Source of the DNA: Bdellovibrionales bacterium
GTDB lineage: Bacteria; Bdellovibrionota; UBA1018
Assembly: GCA_018968995.1 (NCBI GenBank)
Contig: JAGWZD010000163.1
Location: 1-5,366, forward strand
Length of the DNA: 5,366 nt
Reading direction: 5' to 3'
Each line of letters starts with the position of its first letter. Position 1 is the first letter of the stretch. The notes beneath the pieces were generated by a model. That model made no database searches. It was given only the letters and a program-made list of their open reading frames with translations, and had not been told where the DNA came from. The position numbers and the translations under genes were made by a program. This document shows positions 1 through 5,293 of the stretch, in pieces.

Positions 1-141
1 CGAGATCTTGATCTTGGTGCCGTCCGACAGCGACTTCTTGATCGTGTCGAAAACTAGTTCAACAAGATCAGCGGCTTCCTTCTTGGAAAAGCCCACTTTT
101 TCGTAAAGCGCCTCAACGATATCGGCTTTGGTCATTGCCAC
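1..141 (-). CDS. ihfA: Integration host factor subunit alpha, partial (N-terminal 47 residues)
   Basis: IhfA is one half of the IHF heterodimer, a nucleoid protein of the HU/IHF (DNABII) family that binds and sharply bends DNA. Only the N-terminal 47 codons are present; the frame is still open at base 1, where the gene is cut by the window edge. The visible part is the two-helix dimerisation region (TKADIVEALYEKVGFSKKEAADLVELVF) leading to the start of the first beta strand (GTKIKIS), just before the expected GFGNF motif. An ATG at 133-135 is possible, but I chose the in-frame GTG at 139-141. AAGGGAG (151-157) is 9 nt from the GTG and 15 nt from the ATG, and the GTG product begins M-A-M-T-K-A, like E. 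coli MALTKAE. It follows pheT by 14 nt, and the SD partly overlaps the pheT stop, so co-transcription and coupling are likely. The alpha rather than beta assignment rests on pheT linkage and the N-terminal sequence. Confidence 0.93.
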   Translation of the reverse strand, partial: MAMTKADIVEALYEKVGFSKKEAADLVELVFDTIKKSLSDGTKIKIS

Positions 142-150
142 GATCAGAAT

Positions 151-157
151 CTCCCTT
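151..157 (-). promoter_or_regulatory. ihfA ribosome binding site overlapping the pheT stop codon
   Basis: The minus strand reads AAGGGAG here, and its first two bases are the last two of the pheT TAA (156-158). The 9-nt gap to the GTG at 141 is near optimal, while the ATG at 135 would be 15 nt away. This decides the GTG start for ihfA. Ribosomes ending pheT would be placed directly on the ihfA initiation site. Confidence 0.75.
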
Positions 158-2624
158 AACGAAGCTCCGCACCCGCTTCCTTGCGCCAAGCCTCCACGAT
201 TTTTCTAGAAACCTCTTCGGTTTCAGACTCTTGGAGACTTCGGGTGTCTTCCCAAAAGATAACCCTGACTGCGATGCTTGTCATCCCCTCGGCGACTTGC
301 GAACCACGATAAACATCAAAAATTTTAGCTACTTTGGCTAGTGGCTTACCCACCTTCAGGGCAATGGCCGTCAACTTTTCGCCACTTACTTCAGATTTCA
401 CCACCAGGGCGAAGTCTCGCTCCATCCCCGGATACTCTGGCCAGCTAGAAAACCTTCGGCCTTCGTTTGCAGGCCGCGCCATTCTCACTAGAGCATCAAA
501 ATCGACCTCACACAGGAATACCGGAGCCCGAAGCTTCCACTGACGCGCAAACTTCGGGTGAAGCAACCCCAGAACGCCTGCCCCCTGATTGCCAGCGATG
601 ATCTCAGCGGCTTGACCAGGATGAACTAAGTGGGCCAAAAGACTTCCACCACGAGAAGACGATAACGGCTGAAGACGAACCCCCCGAGCCCCCATGCTCT
701 CTATCAGACCCTCAAAGACTGCCTTACAATCGTAAAAATCCACCTCGCCCTCTTCAGCACGAAGCGCTTGCGCTTGACGGGGTCCAGAGACCACAAAACT
801 CAGACGCCACTTTTCATCCACGCCAGTCTGGTCCTCACCTACGGCACCGACCTGGGAGGAAGTATGAAAGGTCGGACGAATTTCAAAAAGCCGAAGAGCT
901 TGAGACTCCGATCCAAATCGATGCCTCGTATTATGAACCACATTAGCAAGAAGGCCCGGAACCAGAGAGGGCACCATCCACTCGTGCTCTTCACTGAGGG
1001 GGTTCATGACTTTTACTGTAGAAACCAGCCCCAGCTCCTGAAGCCATCGTGTTGAGGTAAAGGAGTAATTGACCACTTCATTGAACCCCAGAGACACCAA
1101 ACGATCTTTTGCGCGGTCCATCCAGCTTCGCGTGTTCACTCGACTATCGGACGCTTGAGAGGTCGGCATATCGGTTAAAGCGGGTACTTCGGATGGAATA
1201 CGCTCAAATCCCAAGCAACGTGCCACCTCTTCAGCGAGGTCTTCTCGGATTCTCAAGTCTAACCGGAAAGAAGGAGGGGTCACCTCCCAGCCGCCAAATC
1301 GGGGTTTCAACTCACAACCCAAAGCCGACAGTACTTTTTCAACCTCAGGGGCTTCCACCGGCATTCCCAAAAATTCAGCGCAATAGCCCGCCTCTAGAGA
1401 GATGGCTGGAGTTGGCGCCAACGTTTTACGCGCGGTACTCATTCCAACCACTTTACCCCCGGCATTTTCGAGAACCAGGCTCGCCAGCCGCCGCATCGCA
1501 AACTCTAAACCTTGTGGATCGATGCCTCTTTCGAATCGATGGGAGGACTCCGATTTCTTCTGATGCCGACTCGAAGACTTTCGAACGGTGGTGGGATCAA
1601 ATTCGGCTACTTCCAAATACACTCGCGTGGTCTGATCGCTCACTTCAGAGTTGCCACCACCCATGACACCCGCCAAAGCTACGGGCTTGACGTCATCGGA
1701 AATAACCAGCTCGGTTCCAGAAAGTGTAACCGATGATCCATCCAGTAGGGGCAACGTCTCCCCAGCGCGTGCTTCTCGCACCACGAGCGCCCCACCTTCT
1801 AATCGACTAGCATCGTAGGCGTGAACGGGTTGGCCAAGCTCAAACATCACCAAGTTTGTCGCGTCGACTACGTTGTTAATGGAACGCGCTCCGACCGCCT
1901 CTAAACGCTTGATAATCCACTCAGGCGAAGGACCAATCTTAACTCCCTCGATCAGACACCCATAGAACTGCGGCCCCAAAGAGCCCGCCTCAAGGCCCGT
2001 TCGCGGCGTAGCATCGGCGCGATGGCTATCCCAAGTGAGCTTTGGCTCTGGACGACAGGGCTTTTTTCCTAAGGAAGCCGAGACCTCTCGAGCAATCCCC
2101 CAGTGACTCAAACAATCCGCGCGATTTGCGGTCACCTTCAGGGTCAGAATGTGATCGTTTCGTCCCAAAACATCGGCAATCGGCCGACCTAACTCTGTCT
2201 TAGGCGGTAGAATCAGAATTCCCTCAGACTCAGCCTTCAGGCCCAGCTCAGCCTCAGAGCAGAGCATTCCATGAGAGACGACTCCACGGATTTTTCCGGC
2301 TGCGATCTTTAATCCATTCGGCAAATGTGCGCCTACTTGAGCCACAACAACAATATCGCCAGCTTTGTGGTTCTGAGCACCACAGACAATCTCGAGCGGC
2401 TCACCACTTCCAAGAGTCACTTTACAAAGACTGAGTCGATCTGCCTGAGGGTGCTGGCCTTTTTCGAGAATCTTTCCCGTCACCACATGAGCCAGACCCG
2501 CATTTTGCGACTCGATCGACTCGACCTCGAGCCCCCGGCGAGTCAATAACTCGCCTAAGCCCTTAGGGCCGCCCATCGAACTTAAATCTGCCATTTCTGA
2601 AAGCCAATTCCACGAAATCCGCAT
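156..2624 (-). CDS. pheT: Phenylalanyl-tRNA synthetase beta subunit
   Basis: The beta subunit of the cytoplasmic alpha2-beta2 PheRS binds tRNA-Phe and edits mischarged Tyr-tRNA-Phe, while PheS makes Phe-tRNA. At 822 aa it is slightly longer than E. coli PheT (795). Visible domains in order: an N-terminal segment (1-40); the EMAP-like OB tRNA-binding fold (about 41-151, with HPQADRLSLCKV and CGAQN); the B3/B4 editing domain (about 212-390, with GQPVHAYD and SHRFERGIDP); B5 (about 403-478, with EDLAEEVARCLGFERIP); a catalytic-like class II fold (about 495-712, with GFNEVVNYSF and EVDFYDCK); and a C-terminal ferredoxin-fold anticodon-binding domain (about 726-820, with YPGMERDFALVV). At the editing pocket, E. 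coli Thr354 and Ala356 appear as Ser358 and Ser360; His268 and Glu338 look conserved. The ATG at 2624 is supported by GAGGG at 2632-2636, 7 nt away, overlapping the pheS stop. It lies 11 nt after pheS and is certainly co-transcribed with it. No frameshift or truncation is seen. Confidence 0.98.
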   Translation of the reverse strand: MRISWNWLSEMADLSSMGGPKGLGELLTRRGLEVESIESQNAGLAHVVTGKILEKGQHPQADRLSLCKVTLGSGEPLEIVCGAQNHKAGDIVVVAQVGAHLPNGLKIAAGKIRGVVSHGMLCSEAELGLKAESEGILILPPKTELGRPIADVLGRNDHILTLKVTANRADCLSHWGIAREVSASLGKKPCRPEPKLTWDSHRADATPRTGLEAGSLGPQFYGCLIEGVKIGPSPEWIIKRLEAVGARSINNVVDATNLVMFELGQPVHAYDASRLEGGALVVREARAGETLPLLDGSSVTLSGTELVISDDVKPVALAGVMGGGNSEVSDQTTRVYLEVAEFDPTTVRKSSSRHQKKSESSHRFERGIDPQGLEFAMRRLASLVLENAGGKVVGMSTARKTLAPTPAISLEAGYCAEFLGMPVEAPEVEKVLSALGCELKPRFGGWEVTPPSFRLDLRIREDLAEEVARCLGFERIPSEVPALTDMPTSQASDSRVNTRSWMDRAKDRLVSLGFNEVVNYSFTSTRWLQELGLVSTVKVMNPLSEEHEWMVPSLVPGLLANVVHNTRHRFGSESQALRLFEIRPTFHTSSQVGAVGEDQTGVDEKWRLSFVVSGPRQAQALRAEEGEVDFYDCKAVFEGLIESMGARGVRLQPLSSSRGGSLLAHLVHPGQAAEIIAGNQGAGVLGLLHPKFARQWKLRAPVFLCEVDFDALVRMARPANEGRRFSSWPEYPGMERDFALVVKSEVSGEKLTAIALKVGKPLAKVAKIFDVYRGSQVAEGMTSIAVRVIFWEDTRSLQESETEEVSRKIVEAWRKEAGAELR

Positions 2625-2631
2625 GACATTA

Positions 2632-2636
2632 CCCTC
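2632..2636 (-). promoter_or_regulatory. pheT ribosome binding site
   Basis: GAGGG begins on the final G of the pheS TAG stop (2636-2638) and sits 7 nt before the pheT ATG. The stop/SD overlap suggests translational coupling that keeps the two synthetase subunits in balance. A second ATG at 2627-2629 is out of frame. Confidence 0.7.
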
Positions 2637-3682
2637 TAGGCGCGAAACTGAGATAGAAAGCGCACGTCGCCTTGATACATCAGCCGAAGATCACTGATAC
2701 GATGGAGCAACATCGCAATGCGCTCCACCCCTAAGCCAAATGCAAATCCTGTCAAACCAGAATAGGCTGCCTGCTTATCAAAGCCCGCCATTTCAAATAG
2801 GCGCGGATGAACCATCCCGGCTCCCAAAATTTCAAGCCACCCAGATCCACGACAGACTCGACAGCCATCATCCCCACGACCTGAGCAATTAAAACAGCTC
2901 ACGTCCACTTCGGCACCTGGTTCAACGAATGGAAAATAACTGGGCCTCAAACGAATTTTGGAATCCGATCCAAAAATCTCGCGTGCAAAAAATTCGAGCA
3001 CACCCTTGAGGTGACTCATCTTGACCCCGTGATCTACCCAGAGCCCTTCAATCTGGTGGAACATGGGCGAATGAGTTGCATCGTCGTCGCATCGATAAAC
3101 TGCGCCGGGACACAAAATTCTCACAGGCCAACGTCCTTTTTCTCTCATCGAGCGCATTTGCACGGGTGAAGTATGGGTTCGTAAAACCACTCCAGGGCCC
3201 GCAAAGAAAGTATCTTGCATGTCGCGAGCGGGATGGTCTTTAGGAATATTCACTGCCTCAAAATTTAGAAACTCGGTTTCGATTTCAGGCCCCGTAGTGA
3301 CGTCAAAACCAAGCCTCGCAAAGACCTGAATAATCTTTCTTGTGGTCTGCGTGATCGGATGAAGAGAACCCGAATGAGCAAGACGTGATGGCAGGGTCAC
3401 ATCGATGCGCTCCTGCTCGAGCTGCACTGAAAGCCTCGATTCCTCTAGCTCTGTCCGACGAGCCTCAAGCGCAGCCTCGAGCTTACGTTTCCACTCGTTT
3501 GCAGCCGCTCCAATTGCTGGACGACTCTCAGCAGGAACGGACCCTAGCCCTTTTAAGACCTCACTGAGAGAACCTTTTTTTCCCAGCACTGCCACACGAA
3601 GTTCTTCCAGAGACTCCAGGGTCGATATCGACTCCAGGTCCCGGAGCGCTTTCTCGGCGATACTCTTTAATTGCTCAATCAT
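2636..3682 (-). CDS. pheS: Phenylalanyl-tRNA synthetase alpha subunit
   Basis: PheS is the catalytic subunit of alpha2-beta2 PheRS: it activates Phe with ATP and charges tRNA-Phe. From the ATG at 3680-3682 it is 348 aa (E. coli 327). Residues 1 to about 92 form the N-terminal helical coiled-coil arm that contacts tRNA, with the conserved LGKKGSLSEVLKGLG segment. The class II core follows: HPITQTTRKI, TGPEIE..NFEAVNIPKDHPAR, THTSPVQ (169-175), motif 2 with CPGAVYR and MFHQIEG (about 188-213), PSYFPFVEPGAEVDV (about 247-261) and motif 3, GFAFGLGVERIAML (312-325). The FAFG alanine that shapes the Phe pocket in E. coli (Ala294) is kept. A four-cysteine insertion (263, 266, 274, 277) precedes GWLEILGAGMVHP. 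Upstream in-frame TTG (3703) and GTG (3685) starts are possible, but the TTG lies inside the terminator T tract. GGGG at 3691-3694 is 8 nt from the ATG. A strong terminator-like hairpin separates it from rplT. Confidence 0.98.
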   Translation of the reverse strand: MIEQLKSIAEKALRDLESISTLESLEELRVAVLGKKGSLSEVLKGLGSVPAESRPAIGAAANEWKRKLEAALEARRTELEESRLSVQLEQERIDVTLPSRLAHSGSLHPITQTTRKIIQVFARLGFDVTTGPEIETEFLNFEAVNIPKDHPARDMQDTFFAGPGVVLRTHTSPVQMRSMREKGRWPVRILCPGAVYRCDDDATHSPMFHQIEGLWVDHGVKMSHLKGVLEFFAREIFGSDSKIRLRPSYFPFVEPGAEVDVSCFNCSGRGDDGCRVCRGSGWLEILGAGMVHPRLFEMAGFDKQAAYSGLTGFAFGLGVERIAMLLHRISDLRLMYQGDVRFLSQFRA

Positions 3683-3694
3683 CACGGCTACCCC

Positions 3695-3771
3695 AAAAAA
3701 CAAAAAACGCTTGGCTATCAGGCACTTCCCTCGGTTTTACCGGGTCTATTGCCTGAGCCAAGCGTTTTTTT
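3695..3771 (-). terminator. Intrinsic terminator, likely pheST attenuator
   Basis: On the minus strand AAAAAACGCTTGGCT (3756-3770) pairs perfectly with AGCCAAGCGTTTTTT (3702-3716). The stem continues, after a 2-nt bulge (3717-3718), with CAGGCA (3750-3755) against TGCCTG (3719-3724), giving about 21 bp. The 25-nt loop contains a smaller bulged hairpin (CGGT-AAA-ACCG). The 3' arm runs into T6-G-T6 (3695-3707), a strong intrinsic-terminator signature. The T tract is followed at once by the pheS SD, leaving no room for a promoter between terminator and gene, so transcripts from the cluster promoter must read through to express pheST. E. coli has a Phe-dependent attenuator (pheM) at the same point. 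No Phe-rich leader peptide lies upstream of this hairpin, so the sensing mechanism is unknown. The stem is also flanked by a T run on the plus strand (3765-3771), but I see no plus-strand gene for it to serve. Confidence 0.85.
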
Positions 3772-3773
3772 AA

Positions 3774-3791
3774 AACGAATGACTTTTCGTT
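3774..3791 (-). other. Small hairpin directly upstream of the pheST terminator
   Basis: AACGAA (3786-3791) pairs with TTCGTT (3774-3779) on the minus strand around a 6-nt loop. This 6-bp AT-rich stem ends two bases before the long terminator stem begins. It could stack on the terminator, act as a pause site or be chance. It lies in the non-coding gap after the rplT stop. Confidence 0.35.
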
Positions 3792-3806
3792 GCTCTGTTT
3801 CGCGTT

Positions 3807-4169
3807 TTAGTTCGCGGGAGCCAAAGAGCGAACCGCGTCCACAATCGCGCCGAAACCCTTGGGGTCTACAATCGCGATATCGGACAACACTTTGCGATCG
3901 AGCTTCACCTGCGCCTTAGTGAGGGCATTGATGAGACGGCTGTAGCTGATGTTGCAGTCCGAGGCTGCGGCTGACAGTCGAGCAATCCAGAGAGCGCGGA
4001 AATCCCGCTTCTTGGCTCGACGATCGCGGTAAGCATAAACTCCAGCCCGATCGACCATCTCGGCCGTACGGCGAAATTTATTCCTGCCACCTAAAACAAA
4101 GCCTTCGGCTCTGTCTAAAACCTTCTTATGACGACGACGCCTTTTAAAACCACGTTTTGCGCGAGGCAT
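3807..4169 (-). CDS. rplT: Large ribosomal subunit protein L20 (bL20)
   Basis: L20 binds 23S rRNA early in 50S assembly; in E. coli and Bacillus it also represses its own operon by binding the mRNA leader. The product is 120 aa (E. coli 118). It has the expected very basic N-terminal arm (PRAKRGFKRRRRHKKVL) that threads into rRNA, then GGRNKFRRTAEMVDRAG, the signature AYRDRRAKKRDFRALWIARL (about 46-65), and the globular domain with ISYSRLINAL and LDRKVLSDIAIVDP. The start ATG has a textbook SD, AAGGAG (4177-4182), 7 nt upstream. rpmI ends 28 nt upstream, and a 124-nt gap with the terminator-like hairpin follows. The family and length leave no real alternative. Confidence 0.98.
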   Translation of the reverse strand: MPRAKRGFKRRRRHKKVLDRAEGFVLGGRNKFRRTAEMVDRAGVYAYRDRRAKKRDFRALWIARLSAAASDCNISYSRLINALTKAQVKLDRKVLSDIAIVDPKGFGAIVDAVRSLAPAN

Positions 4170-4176
4170 TGCACTA

Positions 4177-4182
4177 CTCCTT
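4177..4182 (-). promoter_or_regulatory. rplT ribosome binding site
   Basis: AAGGAG lies 7 nt before the rplT ATG and is the best-placed SD in the window. It sits in the 28-nt rpmI-rplT gap, so rplT can be initiated on its own even if rpmI translation is repressed. Confidence 0.75.
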
Positions 4183-4197
4183 CAAAGTCTTCACTAA

Positions 4198-4398
4198 TCA
4201 ACGGGATCCGTAAGGCAGGCACTTTTCGACGTGCTTGATATCACCTTCGAAAAGAATCCCTGCTGAACGCAGTTTCAGCTTGCGAGCTGCGGTCTTATTT
4301 CCGAGCCCGTGGCGCTTATTCACGCGCTTAAACTTCACCTTGCCCGTGGCAGTAAACGAGAAACGCTTTGCCGCGGCTTTTTTTGTTTTCAATTTCAT
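4198..4398 (-). CDS. rpmI: Large ribosomal subunit protein L35 (bL35)
   Basis: L35 is a small, very basic 50S protein that binds 23S rRNA. From the ATG at 4396-4398 it is 66 aa, matching E. coli (65). Family marks are KLKTKKAAAKRF at the N-terminus, the central basic stretch KVKFKRVNKRHGLGNKTAARK with the usual His near its middle, and the C-terminal GDIKHVEKCLPYGSR (E. coli ends in CLPYA). The frame stays open up to 4452, but those 18 extra codons have no L35 similarity and lie in the leader, so I reject the longer form. The SD, AGGAAGG at 4411-4417, is 12 nt from the ATG, rather far, and can be buried in a hairpin. It lies between infC (70 nt upstream) and rplT (28 nt downstream) in the standard order. 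Confidence 0.96.
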   Translation of the reverse strand: MKLKTKKAAAKRFSFTATGKVKFKRVNKRHGLGNKTAARKLKLRSAGILFEGDIKHVEKCLPYGSR

Positions 4399-4468
4399 GG
4401 CGGTAAATGCCCTTCCTATGAACGGAAGCCGGAACGTAGTCCAAGCCCCCACCCTCCGTCAACCGTTA
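4399..4468 (-). promoter_or_regulatory. infC-rpmI leader with alternative stems over the rpmI SD
   Basis: On the minus strand CTTCC (4424-4428) can pair with the SD bases GGAAG (4412-4416) around a 7-nt loop, hiding the rpmI ribosome site. The same strand, read as CTTCCGT (4422-4428), can instead pair with ACGGAGG (4453-4459), a 7-bp stem with one G-U pair, leaving the SD free. In E. coli and Bacillus, L20 represses rpmI-rplT through structures in this region. A similar role here is inference from position and fold only. Confidence 0.4.
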
Positions 4469-5218
4469 TTACTCGGCTTTTTCTACCTCCGGTGTAGAAA
4501 CGTCAGCCCCGGAGGCGGCTTCGGCGGGAGCTACGGTTTTATTGGGGACTGGTCCGGAGGTGATTTTGATCCCTGAGGCTGAGGCCGGCTTGCCCTTTTT
4601 TGAGGCAGTACCGGGAGCCAGAACCATGATCAGCTTCTTGCCTTCCAGCTTAGCCGGACTCTCCACAACCGCGACATCCTGGACCATCTCGGCCAGTTCT
4701 CGCATCATTTTATAACCCTGCTCCACGTACGTGATTTCACGGCCGCGGAACATGATCGTAATTTTGGCCTTATCGCCATCCTCGAGGAATCCCCGAATAT
4801 TCTTAAACTTATAATTTCGGTCGTGCTCATCGGTCTGAGGGCGAAGCTGCACCTCTTTTACCTTGATCACAGTCTGCTTTTTCTTCGCTTCGTGATCTTT
4901 TTTCTTTTTCTCGTATTTGAACTTCCCGTAGTCGCAAATCTTGCAAACTGGCGGCTGCGCATTCGGGGATACTTCCATTAGATCCAACCCGCGCTCGCGC
5001 GCCATTCGAAGCGCCTCAGCAGTTGCTACAACACCAACCTGTTCGCCTTTTTCGTCGATCAGCCGAACCTGAGGGACGCGAATCCGCTCATTGATTCGAT
5101 GCTCATCCTTGCTGGGAGGGGGGGCGTAAGTGCCACGTGAAAAACGGGGCCGGGGAAATGATGGGCCACTGGGACTACCTGGGCCCGAACCTGAACTCGA
5201 TGGAGGAATAATTGCCAT
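4469..5218 (-). CDS. infC: Translation initiation factor IF-3 with extended N- and C-terminal tails
   Basis: IF-3 binds the 30S subunit, keeps it apart from 50S and checks the start codon and initiator tRNA. The product is 249 aa (E. coli 180). Residues 42 to about 112 are the IF3-N domain: RINERIRVPQVRLIDEKGEQ, LMEVSPNAQPPVCKICDYGKF, and the family signature KICDYGKFKYEKKK (93-106). A lysine-rich linker leads to the IF3-C domain (about 117-203) with KEVQLRPQTDEHD, FLEDGDKAKITIMFRGREI, VAVVESPAKLEG and IMVLAP. Residues 1-40 are a Pro/Ser/Gly-rich tail and about 203-249 an Ala/Pro/Ser/Lys tail, both probably disordered. A C-terminal extension also occurs in Myxococcus IF3 (Dsg). The start is uncertain: the ATG at 5218 has only AAAGAG as a nearby SD, while AAGGAGG is 30 nt away beyond a hairpin. 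An ATC at codon 42 (5093-5095), 10 nt after AAGGA, would give the core protein, 208 aa. Confidence 0.97.
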   Translation of the reverse strand: MAIIPPSSSGSGPGSPSGPSFPRPRFSRGTYAPPPSKDEHRINERIRVPQVRLIDEKGEQVGVVATAEALRMARERGLDLMEVSPNAQPPVCKICDYGKFKYEKKKKDHEAKKKQTVIKVKEVQLRPQTDEHDRNYKFKNIRGFLEDGDKAKITIMFRGREITYVEQGYKMMRELAEMVQDVAVVESPAKLEGKKLIMVLAPGTASKKGKPASASGIKITSGPVPNKTVAPAEAASGADVSTPEVEKAE

Positions 5219-5228
5219 TCTTTAAGTA

Positions 5229-5255
5229 CTCTTTGTCGGAAAATCCGACCTCCTT
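5229..5255 (-). promoter_or_regulatory. infC ribosome site split by a hairpin
   Basis: A full-strength SD, AAGGAGG (5249-5255), is followed by GTCGGA-TTT-TCCGAC (5235-5249), a perfect 6-bp hairpin that takes in the last G of the SD. A weak AAAGAG (5229-5234) lies after it, 10 nt from the infC ATG. The strong SD is 30 nt from the ATG in linear distance; folding the hairpin would bring it to about 16 nt. This arrangement would suit regulated IF-3 synthesis, but the role is inferred. Confidence 0.5.
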
Positions 5256-5264
5256 GCTCTGTTG

Positions 5265-5293
5265 GGGATACAAGAACCCGAATGTCCTGTCAA
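5265..5293 (-). promoter_or_regulatory. Candidate sigma70-type promoter for the infC cluster
   Basis: The minus strand has a consensus -35, TTGACA (5288-5293), then a 17-nt spacer and TATCCC (5265-5270). The spacing is ideal but the -10 matches consensus only in TAT. A start about 7 nt downstream (near 5258) would put the AAGGAGG almost at the mRNA 5' end and give a leader of about 40 nt. It is the only promoter-like element I find upstream of infC in the window; no gene is identifiable between it and the right edge. Confidence 0.4.

Noticed and set aside
1109..1666. A 185-codon plus-strand frame
   Set aside because: It lies wholly antisense within pheT, a full-length conserved gene. Its product has no recognisable domain, and its openness follows from pheT codon use.
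3683..3703. Upstream TTG or GTG starts for pheS
   Set aside because: The TTG at 3701-3703 lies within the terminator T tract and before the SD-like GGGG. The GTG at 3683-3685 adds one residue and has only 5-nt spacing, so the ATG at 3682 fits better.
3405..3773. A 122-codon plus-strand frame ending in the terminator region
   Set aside because: It is antisense to the pheS coiled-coil region and runs through the hairpin; the Ser/Arg/Ala-rich product is typical of a shadow frame.
3683..3806. T-box or classic Phe leader-peptide attenuator ahead of pheS
   Set aside because: No T-box consensus (AGGGUGGNACCGCG-like) is present, and no start codon with a run of Phe codons precedes the hairpin. Only the terminator itself is supported.
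4399..4452. An 18-codon N-terminal extension of rpmI
   Set aside because: L35 begins at MKLKTKKAAAKRF, giving 66 aa as in the family. The extra codons overlap the SD and leader stems and have no similarity to L35.
4235..4576. A 113-codon plus-strand frame
   Set aside because: It is antisense across rpmI and the end of infC, with no conserved features.
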